From contig NZ_CABPSP010000002.1 in NCBI RefSeq assembly GCF_902459765.1, positions 1-64,000 of the forward strand: a DNA stretch of 64,000 nt, in the 5' to 3' direction. The notes beneath the pieces are model-generated. The model saw only the letters and a program-made list of their open reading frames with translations. It was not told the origin of the DNA and ran no database searches. This document shows positions 30,450-39,648 of this stretch, in pieces. A program made the translations under genes and the position numbers. Positions within the stretch are counted from its first letter, which is position 1, and each line of letters opens with the position of its first letter. This DNA comes from Pandoraea anapnoica. GTDB taxonomy: Bacteria; Pseudomonadota; Gammaproteobacteria; Burkholderiales; Burkholderiaceae.

Positions 30450-31859
30450 TCAGTTACCCTGCCCTTGAGCAGAAACCGCGGCGGCGTTGCCACGCTGGCG
30501 GTACCAGACCGCATACACCACCGACAACGCGATGACGAACGGCACACCGTAGACCAAGGTCATGCGGAACTCGTCGGTGAAGTACGTCGTGACGAGCGTA
30601 GCCAGCATCAGCAACGCGCCCGCCAGACTGGCGTACGGATACCCCCACATGCGGAAGCTCAGCGATTTCGCGTCGTGCGCACGACGGAAGAACAGATGCG
30701 TGACGAAGATCATCAGCCACGTAAACATCGCACCGAACATCGACACCGACATCATCAGCGTGAACGACGCCTGCGGTGCGAGCACGTTGAGCGCCACGGC
30801 CAATGCAATCCCGATGGTCGAGAGCATGAGCGCGGCGACCGGCACGCCGTTGCGGCTGACTTCGCCGAAGCGGCGTGGCGCATACCCTGCACGTGAGAGC
30901 GAGAACATCATGCGTGTGGTGATGTAGAGCTGGCTGTTCATCGCGGACAGCGCCGCGACCAGAATCACCAGATTGATCACGCCCGCTGCGCCCGGAATAT
31001 GCGTCGCGGCCATCACCTTCACGAACGGACTGCCGTCCTCACCTGCTGCGTTCCACGGCACGATAGCGAGCGTCAGCGCGAGCGTGAGCAGATAGAAGAA
31101 CACGAGACGGAACATCGTCGCGCGGAAGGCCCGCGTGATCGCGCGCTGCGGGTCCTGTGCCTCCCCCGCCGCCACGGCAATCATCTCGATGCTCAGATAG
31201 CTGAAGATCGACACGATCACCGCCACCCACATGCCCCACGCCCCCTTCGGGAAGAAGCCGCCGTGCGACGTGTAATTCGCCAGCCCGATGCCACTCTCCG
31301 CCGGGGCGCGGAACACGATGTACGCGCCGAGGATCAGGAACGCGACGATGGCAACGATCTTGAGCATCGAAAACGCGTACTCGACCGCGCCGAACACCTT
31401 GACGCTCGCCGCATTGATCGCGATGAGGCCGACCGAGAAGCCGACGATCCAGTACCAGCCCGGCACGGCCGGAAACCAGTACTTCATGTAGACGGCAATG
31501 GCCGTGACTTCCGTACCCACGGCGAAGACAATCGACGACCAGTAGCCGTAGCGCACCAGAAACCCGGCCAACGGCCCGATGTAGTGCTCGGCGTACGCGC
31601 CGAACGAGCCGGACGTCGGATGCGCCACGGTCATCTCCGCGAGGCAGCCCATGAGCAGCAGCGCAATCGCACCGCCAATGGCATAGCTCAGCAGGACGCT
31701 CGGCCCGGCAAAGCCGATGGCGAACGCGCTGCCCAGAAAGAGGCCGGTGCCGATCGCACCGCCAATCGCAATCATCGATAACTGCCCGCTGGTCAGGCCG
31801 CGGTGCAGCCCCTTTTCTCGCTCGACAATGCTGTCGAAGCCCGGTTGTGTCGTACTCAA
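30450..31859 (-). CDS. Amino-acid permease (AAT/GABA-permease-like)
   Basis: A 469-residue APC-superfamily permease with about twelve helices. The entry motif IAIGGAIGTGLFLGSA is at residues 31-46 and EMIAVAAGEAQDP near 230. Similar proteins carry GABA, aromatic amino acids or other neutral amino acids with protons. It lies 50 bases after the porin gene on the same strand and may be the distal gene of the catabolic operon from 39.5 kb downward, or may have its own promoter. The substrate is not clear. Confidence 0.88.
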   Translation of the reverse strand: MSTTQPGFDSIVEREKGLHRGLTSGQLSMIAIGGAIGTGLFLGSAFAIGFAGPSVLLSYAIGGAIALLLMGCLAEMTVAHPTSGSFGAYAEHYIGPLAGFLVRYGYWSSIVFAVGTEVTAIAVYMKYWFPAVPGWYWIVGFSVGLIAINAASVKVFGAVEYAFSMLKIVAIVAFLILGAYIVFRAPAESGIGLANYTSHGGFFPKGAWGMWVAVIVSIFSYLSIEMIAVAAGEAQDPQRAITRAFRATMFRLVFFYLLTLALTLAIVPWNAAGEDGSPFVKVMAATHIPGAAGVINLVILVAALSAMNSQLYITTRMMFSLSRAGYAPRRFGEVSRNGVPVAALMLSTIGIALAVALNVLAPQASFTLMMSVSMFGAMFTWLMIFVTHLFFRRAHDAKSLSFRMWGYPYASLAGALLMLATLVTTYFTDEFRMTLVYGVPFVIALSVVYAVWYRQRGNAAAVSAQGQGN

Positions 31860-31909
31860 GATCGTCTCCTTATTCCTTGCGTTACTTCGCTATTGCGGTA
31901 TTGAAATGA

Positions 31910-33262
31910 CTAAAAAGTGTGTTCGATGCCGAAGCCGATGCCCCGGTAGTGCGCACCGGGCGGTGCCGCACCGCCATTGGTGGCGCTGAAGTTCGGACGT
32001 GGCGAAAAGCCATAGCTTCCCCAGGCCCGGTTAATGACCTGGTAATAGGCGAGGTACACGTCGGTGCGTTTCGAGAAGTCGTAGCGATAGCCGAGGTTCA
32101 TCTGCGTCGCGCCGAGGTCAGCGGTGCTACACACCGCACCGCCCACACGCGAGCAAGAGCCGTTCATCGCATAGCCGCCGCCGAGCCAGACGGAGTGGCG
32201 TCCCCCGCCGAAGAAGTGCTGGACCATCGCGTAGACGGCGTCGCGGCGGTAGTGGTTAAGGTTGCCGCTGGTCCCGTCGTCCGTGCGATAAGTCAGCCGG
32301 TCCCAGCCCGCCACCCACTTCGTGTTGGCGTACGTGAAGACGACCAGCACCTTGTGGCCGTCGTCGCGAGACCCTTTGGCACGTGAACCGACATTCGACG
32401 GATTCGCGCTCGCCGGTGCGCCGAGCCACGCGAGACCGAAGTAGTCCTTGTGCATCTCGTACGCGTAACGCACGCGCAGCGGACCGTTTACGTACTCCAG
32501 CCCCGCGCCGAACACTTGTGGAGAAATGCTGCCGGCCGGTGTCGTCACGCTGCCGTTCGACAGCGAGTACGAGAAGCGCATTTGCAACCCGTACCACTCG
32601 GGTGTCCAGTACTGAAGGCTGTTGCCCTGACGTCGGTTGAACGTCGCATCCGACGCGTTGTTGACGCGCCCGGATTGCGTCGTCGTATTCGGCACGTTGA
32701 AGCCCGGATTGCTCAGGATGGTGCTGAGGTCGCCCGTGTAGGGATTGCGCACCGGCGAGCCGACGGACAGCGTCGACCACTGATACGGCGTGTCCCAGTT
32801 GCCCAGAAATGCCGTGCCGAACGGCCCCTTCAGCCCAACGTTCGAGTTGCGATTGCCGATGGAACCGGCGGCCTTGCCGTCGATGGAGACCGGCGTTTCG
32901 ATCTGCCAGATGGCGGTATAACCGTCGCCGAGATCTTCCTTGCCTCGCATGCCGAAGTACGAAATGCTCGAGAGCATGCGTGTGCCGCTCATCTCCGGCA
33001 CGTTGATCGCGCCTGCGGGCGCTTGCGTCGGACGCGGCGCGGAGGCCGGCGCCTGACGTCCGCTCACGCTGACCCAGTCCGTCATCGGCGTGAGATGTCC
33101 GTAGATCTGCACCTGCGCCTGCGACATCTCGCAAGCGCCGAGTCCGACGGCCATCGCCAGCATCGCACCTGGCATGCGCGCGCCAACGCGCGCAGACCCC
33201 GAACGTGCTGCACGACGAGTGTCCCGTCGGCGTGAGAACCGATGCCGCAACGCGCCGCGCAT
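31910..33262 (-). CDS. Gram-negative porin (Burkholderia type)
   Basis: A 450-residue trimeric-porin-type protein. Mature sequence begins near QVQIYGHLTPMTDWV; typical barrel segments include YFGMRGKEDLGDGYTAIWQIE and the C-terminal FGIEHTF ending in phenylalanine. The N-terminus is unusually long and arginine-rich before the hydrophobic signal stretch MLAMAVGLGACEMSQAQ, so ATG 33175 is a possible alternative start. It begins seven bases after the DapA-like gene and probably admits the substrate of the pathway through the outer membrane. Confidence 0.88.
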   Translation of the reverse strand: MRGALRHRFSRRRDTRRAARSGSARVGARMPGAMLAMAVGLGACEMSQAQVQIYGHLTPMTDWVSVSGRQAPASAPRPTQAPAGAINVPEMSGTRMLSSISYFGMRGKEDLGDGYTAIWQIETPVSIDGKAAGSIGNRNSNVGLKGPFGTAFLGNWDTPYQWSTLSVGSPVRNPYTGDLSTILSNPGFNVPNTTTQSGRVNNASDATFNRRQGNSLQYWTPEWYGLQMRFSYSLSNGSVTTPAGSISPQVFGAGLEYVNGPLRVRYAYEMHKDYFGLAWLGAPASANPSNVGSRAKGSRDDGHKVLVVFTYANTKWVAGWDRLTYRTDDGTSGNLNHYRRDAVYAMVQHFFGGGRHSVWLGGGYAMNGSCSRVGGAVCSTADLGATQMNLGYRYDFSKRTDVYLAYYQVINRAWGSYGFSPRPNFSATNGGAAPPGAHYRGIGFGIEHTF

Positions 33263-33268
33263 CGTCGC

Positions 33269-34174
33269 TTAACCCGGCAACGTGAAACCGCAAGCGGCCA
33301 ACTGCGCAAGCAGCCGCTCGTGTTGCTCATCCGACAACTGCGTGAGCGGCGGACGCACGCGCGACCACGCAGGGTCGTCGCGATGCGACGCCAGCACAGC
33401 CTTGAGCGCCGGAATCATGGGGTACGACTGCACGATGCTGCGCACGGCGTCCGCTTGCGCCTGAAGCGCAGCGCCCGCATCGCCCGCCCACTCGCGACAC
33501 AACCGTCCGATGACTTGCGGGTTGACGTTGACCGTCGCCGAGATGCATCCCTTCGCGCCTTTGGCCGACGCGCGCGACACGAGCGACTCGGACGCCGGGA
33601 AGATGCCGAAGCCGGGGAACGCGTCGAGCATGGCGTTCAGGTTGTTCCAGTCGCCCGAGCTGTCTTTGATACCGACGACCGTCTGCGGGAAGTCGCGAAT
33701 CAGCCGCTCGATTACCGACAGTGTGATCGGCACGCCCGACAACGCGGGGATGTGATACAGGTACAGCCGCAGACGCGCATCGGCCACTTGCTCGATCACG
33801 CGGGCGTAGTAGTCGTAGAGACCGTCGTCCGAGATGCCCTTGTAGAAGAACGGCGGCAACATCAGCACACCGGCGCAGCCGCGCTCGACGGCATGACGCG
33901 TGAGCGCCACCGTTTCCGGCAACGAGCAGCAACCCGTGCCGGGCAGCATGCGACGCGTGTCGAGACCGTTGTCGACGAGCAGGTCGAGCAACGCCATGCG
34001 CTCACCAAGTCCGAGCGAGTTCGCTTCGCTGTTCGTGCCGAACGGCGCGAGACCGACACCTTGCGAGAGCAACCATTCGCAATGTGCGAGAAAACGGGGG
34101 GCATCCGGCGTCAGATCCGCGTGAAACGGCGTGACGACGGGCGCAAACGCCCCGGTCAATTCGTGATCGACCAT
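33269..34174 (-). CDS. DapA/NAL-family aldolase or hydratase
   Basis: A 301-residue class I (Schiff-base) lyase of the dihydrodipicolinate synthase/N-acetylneuraminate lyase superfamily. The Schiff-base lysine is K170 in VGIKDSSGDWNN and the conserved tyrosine is Y140 in LYLYHIPA. The loop GTNSE (46-50) replaces the GTTGE of true DapA, which points to a 2-oxo acid other than pyruvate plus aspartate semialdehyde. Placed in an operon with FAH- and VOC-type genes, it may cleave a 4-hydroxy-2-oxo acid or hydroxybenzylidenepyruvate-like intermediate. The substrate is inferred only. Confidence 0.9.
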   Translation of the reverse strand: MVDHELTGAFAPVVTPFHADLTPDAPRFLAHCEWLLSQGVGLAPFGTNSEANSLGLGERMALLDLLVDNGLDTRRMLPGTGCCSLPETVALTRHAVERGCAGVLMLPPFFYKGISDDGLYDYYARVIEQVADARLRLYLYHIPALSGVPITLSVIERLIRDFPQTVVGIKDSSGDWNNLNAMLDAFPGFGIFPASESLVSRASAKGAKGCISATVNVNPQVIGRLCREWAGDAGAALQAQADAVRSIVQSYPMIPALKAVLASHRDDPAWSRVRPPLTQLSDEQHERLLAQLAACGFTLPG

Positions 34175-34260
34175 GACAGTTCCTAAGAGAGAGGGAGAGA
34201 GCTGCGGCGCTGCCGTCGCCGAACGTCCCCGTTCAGCGATTCAGGCAGGCGCGGACCGCA

Positions 34261-35217
34261 TCAGGGAGATGGGTTGATTTCGTGCAGGAATTGCAGAATT
34301 TCGCGGCCGAGCGAATCGTCGCCCGTGTCGAGATGCGCGACGACCGACGTGTGGTTGTGGTCGTGTACCTGAACGAAGCGCGGCGCGTGCGCATCGCGTC
34401 GGGACAGCCGATGACAGAATTCGAGCGCGTAAGTATCGAGATGGGGATTCTCGAACTCGGCAACGACCGTCATCACCGGCACCGGCATGGCATCGACGTG
34501 CGCCATCGGGGCGTCCGCCTCGTGACGCGCTGCGTCGTCGCCGTAGTAAGCGATGACACCCGGGGCGTTCGGATTGTCCGGCAGAACGTCGGCACGCAGC
34601 CGCGCACTGATCAGCACGGCCCCTGCCACTTCAGGTGCCGCCGGACGCACACGTGGATCGCACAGATAGCTGGCGACGTGCGAACCGCCCGCCGAATGCC
34701 CGATCAGCAGGATGCGGGACAAGTCGGCCCCGCCCTCACCCGCATATTGCGCGATGTGCTTGCGGATCCACCGCATCGCCAGCCCGACATCCTCTGCGCC
34801 GCCCGGGAACGCGGCCTCCGGCGCGAGCCGATACTCCACGTTGGCGGCCACGCAGCCGTGACGCGCGAAGTAGCGCGGCACGTTGCCGTAGATCTGCGCG
34901 TTGGCGTTCATATCCCCGCGCACAAACCCGCCGCCATGAACGAAGACCACAACGGGTGCGGGTGCGGGTGCGCTCGCCGGTCCGACCGGCGCTGTCGGAC
35001 GGTAGACGTCGAGCCGATGCCGCGCATGCGGACCATAGGCCAGGTCCCGCTCGATGGCGAAGCCTTCCGTCGACGCCTTCGCCAGCAACGGCGTATAGGT
35101 GTCGAGCACAGCACGGCGTCCAGCGGCGATGTCGTCGGTCCACGAGGGGCCGAGCACCCGCATGAGCGCGCGCGCGACTTCCCATTCGGCGGCAGCAGAC
35201 GTCTGTCCGTCCATCAA
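34261..35217 (-). CDS. Alpha/beta hydrolase (HSL-type esterase)
   Basis: A 318-residue hydrolase of the hormone-sensitive-lipase/BD-FAE group. The oxyanion motif HGGGF is at residues 94-98 and the nucleophile S175 is in IGHSAGGS; the C-terminal DHNHTSV supplies the catalytic histidine. It overlaps the ATPase gene stop by four bases, so it belongs to the same operon. It could open an ester or a lactone of the imported compound. Confidence 0.9.
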   Translation of the reverse strand: MMDGQTSAAAEWEVARALMRVLGPSWTDDIAAGRRAVLDTYTPLLAKASTEGFAIERDLAYGPHARHRLDVYRPTAPVGPASAPAPAPVVVFVHGGGFVRGDMNANAQIYGNVPRYFARHGCVAANVEYRLAPEAAFPGGAEDVGLAMRWIRKHIAQYAGEGGADLSRILLIGHSAGGSHVASYLCDPRVRPAAPEVAGAVLISARLRADVLPDNPNAPGVIAYYGDDAARHEADAPMAHVDAMPVPVMTVVAEFENPHLDTYALEFCHRLSRRDAHAPRFVQVHDHNHTSVVAHLDTGDDSLGREILQFLHEINPSP

Positions 35218-36074
35218 TAGACTCCCATCAACTGCGACAGCTGCGCGATGTACCCGGCGTAGCGCGGATGCTGCTTGATCGTCTGCGGCGAGCGCGGCCG
35301 CGGCAGATCGATCACCACCTCCTGCTCGACCTTGCCCGGACGCGCCGACATCACGATCACGCGATCCGACAGGAACACCGCTTCCTCGATGCTGTGCGTG
35401 ACGAGCAACACCGTCTGCCGATGCTCCTGCCAGATGCGCAGCAGCTCGACGTTCAGGTTGTCGCGGGTGAGCGCGTCGAGCGCGCCGAACGGCTCGTCCA
35501 TGAGCAGCACTTTAGGTTCGAGCGCCAGAATCTGGCCGATGGACGCGCGCTGACGCATGCCGCCGGACAGCTCGTGCGGATGATGGTCTGCGAACTGCGC
35601 GAGTCCCAGCATCTCCAGCAGCGCCGCTACGCGCGGCTCGCTCTTCTCTTTCGGAATCTTGCGCAGACTGGTGCCGAGCAGCAGGTTCTGTCGCACCGTG
35701 AGCCACGGCAGCATGTTGCTCGTCTGGAAGACGACGCCGATCTCGGGCACCGGACGCGACACGCGCTGACCCGCCACGCGCACTTCACCGCCGTCGTGCG
35801 TCACCAAGCCCGCCACGATGCGCAACAGCGTGCTCTTGCCGCAGCCGCTGGTGCCGAGAATCGACACGAACTCCTGGTCCGCGATGGAGAGCGACACGTC
35901 GTCGAGAATCTTCACCGGCGCAGTCTTGCGGTTCTTCGCCGGAAAGGTCTTGTCGATGTGGCGCACTTCGATCATGGCTTCCGACGTATGGGAGGCCGCG
36001 GACGGTACAACAGCTGCGCGCGTCGAATGCAGAGGCGTCACGATGTTCGCTTTCGAATTGGTCAGACCGCTCAT
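35214..36074 (-). CDS. ABC transporter ATPase (SsuB/TauB type)
   Basis: A 286-residue ATPase. Walker A is GTSGCGKST, the signature LSGGMRQR, and Walker B VLLMDEPFGALD, with VTHSIEEA as the H-loop. An N-terminal extension of about 35 residues precedes the ATPase core. The ATG at 36074 overlaps the permease TGA (ATGA), and the 3' end overlaps the esterase gene. It powers the importer formed with the permease at 36071 and the binding protein at 37464. Confidence 0.94.
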   Translation of the reverse strand: MSGLTNSKANIVTPLHSTRAAVVPSAASHTSEAMIEVRHIDKTFPAKNRKTAPVKILDDVSLSIADQEFVSILGTSGCGKSTLLRIVAGLVTHDGGEVRVAGQRVSRPVPEIGVVFQTSNMLPWLTVRQNLLLGTSLRKIPKEKSEPRVAALLEMLGLAQFADHHPHELSGGMRQRASIGQILALEPKVLLMDEPFGALDALTRDNLNVELLRIWQEHRQTVLLVTHSIEEAVFLSDRVIVMSARPGKVEQEVVIDLPRPRSPQTIKQHPRYAGYIAQLSQLMGVY

Positions 36075-36814
36075 ACGTTGATCCCCCGCCACCAGACAAA
36101 CCGCGCCAGCCGCTCGATGGCCCAATAGAGCACCACCGCCAGCAACGTCACCATCAGAATCGCCGCGAACATCACGTCGGTGCGTGCCGCCGCCGAGGCG
36201 AACACGATCAGATGCCCCAGCCCTTCTTCCGACCCGATGAACTCACCGACGATGGCGCCGATGACCGCGAGCGGCATAGCGATCTTGAGACCGTCGGCAA
36301 ACGCAGGCAGCGCCGCCGGGAGGTACAACCGCCAGAAGGTGTCCCACGGGCTTGCACCCAGCGCACGGAAGTGCTCGTCGAGATTGCGGGCCACGGACGC
36401 GAGACCGCCCATCGTCGCCACCACGACCGGGAAGAAGGCGAACAGGAACGTCGACGCCAGCTTCGAGGCAAAGCCGTAGCCGAACCACACGATCATGAGC
36501 GGCGCGAGCGCGATCTTCGGCATGCTTTGCAAAGCAGTGACGAGCGGGTACAGCGTACGGCGCGCGAACGCGCTGTAGCGGATGACCACACCGATCACCA
36601 GCCCGCCGGCGACGGCGGCGACGAACCCCGTCAGCACTTCGACGGTCGTCACCCACGTGTCCGCCAGCATCTGCGGGTGCACTTCCCACGCGGCACGAAA
36701 GATGGCCGACGGCGGCGGCATCAGGTACGACTGCACCTTGAAGTACGTCACGGCCATTTCCCACAGGGCAAGCAACACGCCCCAGAATACGATCGTCTGT
36801 GCGATGCGTTTCAT
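36071..36814 (-). CDS. ABC transporter permease (SsuC/TauC type)
   Basis: A 247-residue permease with about six helices and the conserved loop LDEHFRALGASPWDTFWRLYLPAALP (about residues 137-160). ATG 36814 has GGAGGAGA six bases upstream; the longer frame to 36994 runs antisense-free but lies within the VOC gene. It begins 29 bases after the VOC stop. It forms the membrane channel for the pathway's importer. Confidence 0.94.
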   Translation of the reverse strand: MKRIAQTIVFWGVLLALWEMAVTYFKVQSYLMPPPSAIFRAAWEVHPQMLADTWVTTVEVLTGFVAAVAGGLVIGVVIRYSAFARRTLYPLVTALQSMPKIALAPLMIVWFGYGFASKLASTFLFAFFPVVVATMGGLASVARNLDEHFRALGASPWDTFWRLYLPAALPAFADGLKIAMPLAVIGAIVGEFIGSEEGLGHLIVFASAAARTDVMFAAILMVTLLAVVLYWAIERLARFVWWRGINV

Positions 36815-36843
36815 TCGAATGTCTCCTCCGGATGGACGGGGCC

Positions 36844-37401
36844 TTAAGCGTTGCCGCCCGACTTCTCCTTGACCATCCCCGGCGGGGGCGGCACGACGAA
36901 ACGCTCGAACCGGAACCGGTCGAAGCTCTCGATGTTGCGCTCCCACACCTTCGCCTCGTACGGATGCTCGGCGTCGATCTGCGTCATCTCGCAATACAGC
37001 TCGACGTTGTTGCCGTCCGGATCCTTGAACACGAGGAAGTAATTCGCACCCGGGCCGTGGCGGCCGATGCCTCGTACGATCTCGACCTCATGCGCCCGCA
37101 GCACTTCCACGGCCTTCTCCATCTCCTCGACGCTGTCGACCAGATACGAGAAATGCTCCATGCCGGGACGGCTATAGCGCGGCAGATCGTCGATGTCGGG
37201 CGAGTTTTTCGGAATCTGCGAAAGCGCCAAATCGTGGTGATCGCTGCCCGCACGCAGGAACACCATCTGGTCGTCGATCCAGTCGGAGACCGTGAGGCCG
37301 AGCACTTCGGTATAGAACTTCACCGACTTCTGAATATCGCGCACGACCAGCACCAGATGGCCGAGACGCTTCGGATTGAGTTTGGGTTTGGGGCTTGTCA
37401 T
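36844..37401 (-). CDS. VOC-family dioxygenase/glyoxalase-like protein
   Basis: A 185-residue vicinal-oxygen-chelate protein with a full metal triad, H15 (RLGHLVLVV), H83 (MEHFSYLV) and E134 (VELYCE), as in type I extradiol dioxygenases and glyoxalases. The segment KDPDGNNVELY is the usual C-terminal signature. A proline-rich tail (VVPPPPGM) follows. AAGGAG lies six bases before ATG 37401. Next to an FAH-family gene, ring cleavage of a dihydroxylated aromatic is a good guess, but isomerase or lyase activity cannot be excluded. Confidence 0.87.
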   Translation of the reverse strand: MTSPKPKLNPKRLGHLVLVVRDIQKSVKFYTEVLGLTVSDWIDDQMVFLRAGSDHHDLALSQIPKNSPDIDDLPRYSRPGMEHFSYLVDSVEEMEKAVEVLRAHEVEIVRGIGRHGPGANYFLVFKDPDGNNVELYCEMTQIDAEHPYEAKVWERNIESFDRFRFERFVVPPPPGMVKEKSGGNA

Positions 37402-37463
37402 CTCTACTCCTTGCATTGCAACAGTTCTCATCGGCTATCGAACGAATTCCCGAACACCGGGAA

Positions 37464-38498
37464 TCACTCGACGAACTGATTGGTATAGATGTCGGTGGCT
37501 TTGAGCGTCGGCGCGAGATTGAAGGCATCGCGCACGAACTTCGCAGTGGACTCCATACGCGGCACCGGCAGCCAGCCCGGCTTGTGGCCCTTCGTTTCGC
37601 TGTCGGTCTCCAGCGCGCCAATCTGTCGAATCTGTTCGATCATGACCTGCTTGTCGAGCATCGGGTACTGCGAGACGATCACACCGGCGGACTCCTCCGG
37701 GTGCTCGCGCATCCAGGCATAGCCCCGGTAGGTCGCCTGCACGAAGCGACGCACCACGTCCGGCTTCTGCGCGATCATCGTTTCGGTCGTGACGATCCCG
37801 TTACCAACCATGTCCAGCCCGAAATCGCGATAGCGTAGCGAGCCGATCTCGCGTCCCTGCTTCGACGCCAGCGACCTGAGCACCGGCAGATTCGCGCCTT
37901 CCCAGCATTCGGTCAGATCCACGCGCCCTTGAAGAAACGAAGGATTGATGGTGGACGGATCAAGGCGGAGCAGCTTGACGGCCGTCGGCGGCAGGCCATT
38001 CGCCTTGAGCCACGCTGGCACGATGTTCTGCAACGGCGACGCGCCGCCACCGCCCATCGACATGCCTTTAAGATCGGCGGGCTTGGTGATGGTGCGTCCG
38101 GGCTTTGCGAGATAGCAGATCGCGCCGGGCCAGACCGCGTTGATCGAACCGACCATGCGGGTCTTGCCGCCCTGTGCGCGATTGAGCATGACGCTGATCG
38201 GGTCGCCGTAGCCGAACTCGAACAGACCCTGATCGACTTCATTGACGGTGCGTTGCCCGCCGTGACCGACGATGGCCGACACCTCCAGCCCCGCCTCGCG
38301 GTAATAGCCCTTGTTGATCGCGACGAGCACGCCGCCGGTACTGCCCTGTGGCAGCCATGAGAGGTTGAACTTGACCTTGTCCTGTGCGGCGACCGGCGTC
38401 GCCCACAACGCGCCTGCGCCGACAATCCCTGCCGTGCCGATCGTGCCGGCACATGCGAGCGCCGTCCACCAGCGCCGGGTCCACTGCCACTGCTGCAT
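37464..38498 (-). CDS. ABC transporter substrate-binding protein (NMT1/SsuA type)
   Basis: A 344-residue periplasmic binding protein with a signal peptide of about 38 residues (TGTAGIVGAGALW...VAAQ). The NMT1-like body includes NLSWLPQGSTGGVLVAINKGYY. Such proteins serve importers for sulfonates, pyrimidine precursors or aromatic acids. It stands between the FAH and VOC genes, with the permease and ATPase farther downstream, so the importer genes are interleaved with the catabolic genes. Confidence 0.92.
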   Translation of the reverse strand: MQQWQWTRRWWTALACAGTIGTAGIVGAGALWATPVAAQDKVKFNLSWLPQGSTGGVLVAINKGYYREAGLEVSAIVGHGGQRTVNEVDQGLFEFGYGDPISVMLNRAQGGKTRMVGSINAVWPGAICYLAKPGRTITKPADLKGMSMGGGGASPLQNIVPAWLKANGLPPTAVKLLRLDPSTINPSFLQGRVDLTECWEGANLPVLRSLASKQGREIGSLRYRDFGLDMVGNGIVTTETMIAQKPDVVRRFVQATYRGYAWMREHPEESAGVIVSQYPMLDKQVMIEQIRQIGALETDSETKGHKPGWLPVPRMESTAKFVRDAFNLAPTLKATDIYTNQFVE

Positions 38499-38535
38499 TG
38501 CTGCCTCCTCCTGACCGCCACATGAGCGGTCTTTC

Positions 38536-39492
38536 TTATTTGCGTTGTGCCACGACGCGGTTCTCGATGGCGCCGATGCCCTCGATACCCGCCACCATCA
38601 CGTCACCCGCCTTGAGATACACGCCACGCCCCATGCCCACGCCGGTCGGCGTACCCGTGGCGATCAGATCGCCAGGCTTGAGCGTGAGGATTTCCGACAG
38701 GTAAGCGATCTGCTCCGCAATGTTGAAGATCATCCCTGCCGTCGTGTCGTCCTGCATCGACTCGCCGTTCACCGACAGCGTCATACGCAGGTTCTGGGGA
38801 TCGCGAATGACGTCGCGCGGCACAAACCACGGTCCCAGAGGAGCGAAGGTATCGAAACTCTTGCCGCGAAACCAGTCGTGCGTGAACGGATAGTCGGTGC
38901 GACGGTTCAAATCCCGTGCGCTCACGTCGTTGATGACGGTGTAACCGGCGATCCATTCATGGGCCTGTTCGACCGGCACATGACGGCCCGGACGGCCGAT
39001 CACCACGGCCAGCTCGACCTCCCAGTCGACGCGCTCGGCATGCGGCGGCAGCACCACATCGGTACCGGTCGCCGTCACGCTCGTCTCGGCCTTCATGAAC
39101 ATGTACGGCGAGCTTTCGCTGCGCGGCGCGAGCTTGGTGCCCATTTCCGCCGCGTGTTCGTAGAAGTTGGACGCCGTGGCAAAGATGCGGCCCGGCTGAT
39201 ACGGCACGCACAGACGATAGCTGTCGGTCGCCAGCGCCCCCACCTTGGCCGGAACACCTGCGTCCAGCGCGCGACGCACGGCGGCCGACACGGCCTCGCC
39301 ATGCACATACCAATCCGAGAGAAGCGCCGTCAGGTCTTGTGCCGACGCGAGCCCGTCTTCCGCACTCGCGCCCATGTGACGCAGCACCGCTTCGAGGTCA
39401 TACAGACGGCCGTGCTGCACCAGTGCCGTACGACGAGCGGCCACGGCGCCCGGCGCCAGCGATTCATAAGTTGCCAATCCAAACCAGGTCAC
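38536..39492 (-). CDS. Fumarylacetoacetate-hydrolase-family protein
   Basis: A 318-residue FAH-superfamily enzyme. The metal-binding region is visible as VDWEVELAVVIGRPG and NDVSARDLNRR, and the C-terminal core as GDLIATGTPTGVGMG. Family members hydrolyse, hydrate or decarboxylate 2-oxo products of aromatic ring cleavage. An ATG exists at 39513, but GTG 39492 has AAGGAGG five bases before it, inside the longer frame, so it is preferred. It is the first gene of the minus-strand operon and is divergent from the hydroxyacid dehydrogenase, across the GTATAC operator. Confidence 0.92.
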   Translation of the reverse strand: MTWFGLATYESLAPGAVAARRTALVQHGRLYDLEAVLRHMGASAEDGLASAQDLTALLSDWYVHGEAVSAAVRRALDAGVPAKVGALATDSYRLCVPYQPGRIFATASNFYEHAAEMGTKLAPRSESSPYMFMKAETSVTATGTDVVLPPHAERVDWEVELAVVIGRPGRHVPVEQAHEWIAGYTVINDVSARDLNRRTDYPFTHDWFRGKSFDTFAPLGPWFVPRDVIRDPQNLRMTLSVNGESMQDDTTAGMIFNIAEQIAYLSEILTLKPGDLIATGTPTGVGMGRGVYLKAGDVMVAGIEGIGAIENRVVAQRK

Positions 39493-39582
39493 ACCTTCCT
39501 CCTTGTCTTCCATCGGTAACCGATCTCGTTTTCACGTATCGGCTGTCTTTTTGATTGCTATGTTGAAACACAATACATAGCA

Positions 39583-39594
39583 TATGTATACATA
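39583..39594. promoter_or_regulatory. GntR-type operator, perfect 12-bp palindrome
   Basis: TATGTATACATA equals its reverse complement. It lies between the divergent FAH-operon and hydroxyacid-dehydrogenase starts. Additional arms GCTATG (39557) and CATAGC (39575 and 39591) suggest a second, overlapping site. The same GTATAC core recurs before three other genes of this block. Confidence 0.7.
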
Positions 39595-39648
39595 GCAACT
39601 GATTTGTATTTTATTTTTCAATCCATTTCTTCAAGACGATTAGGGCCC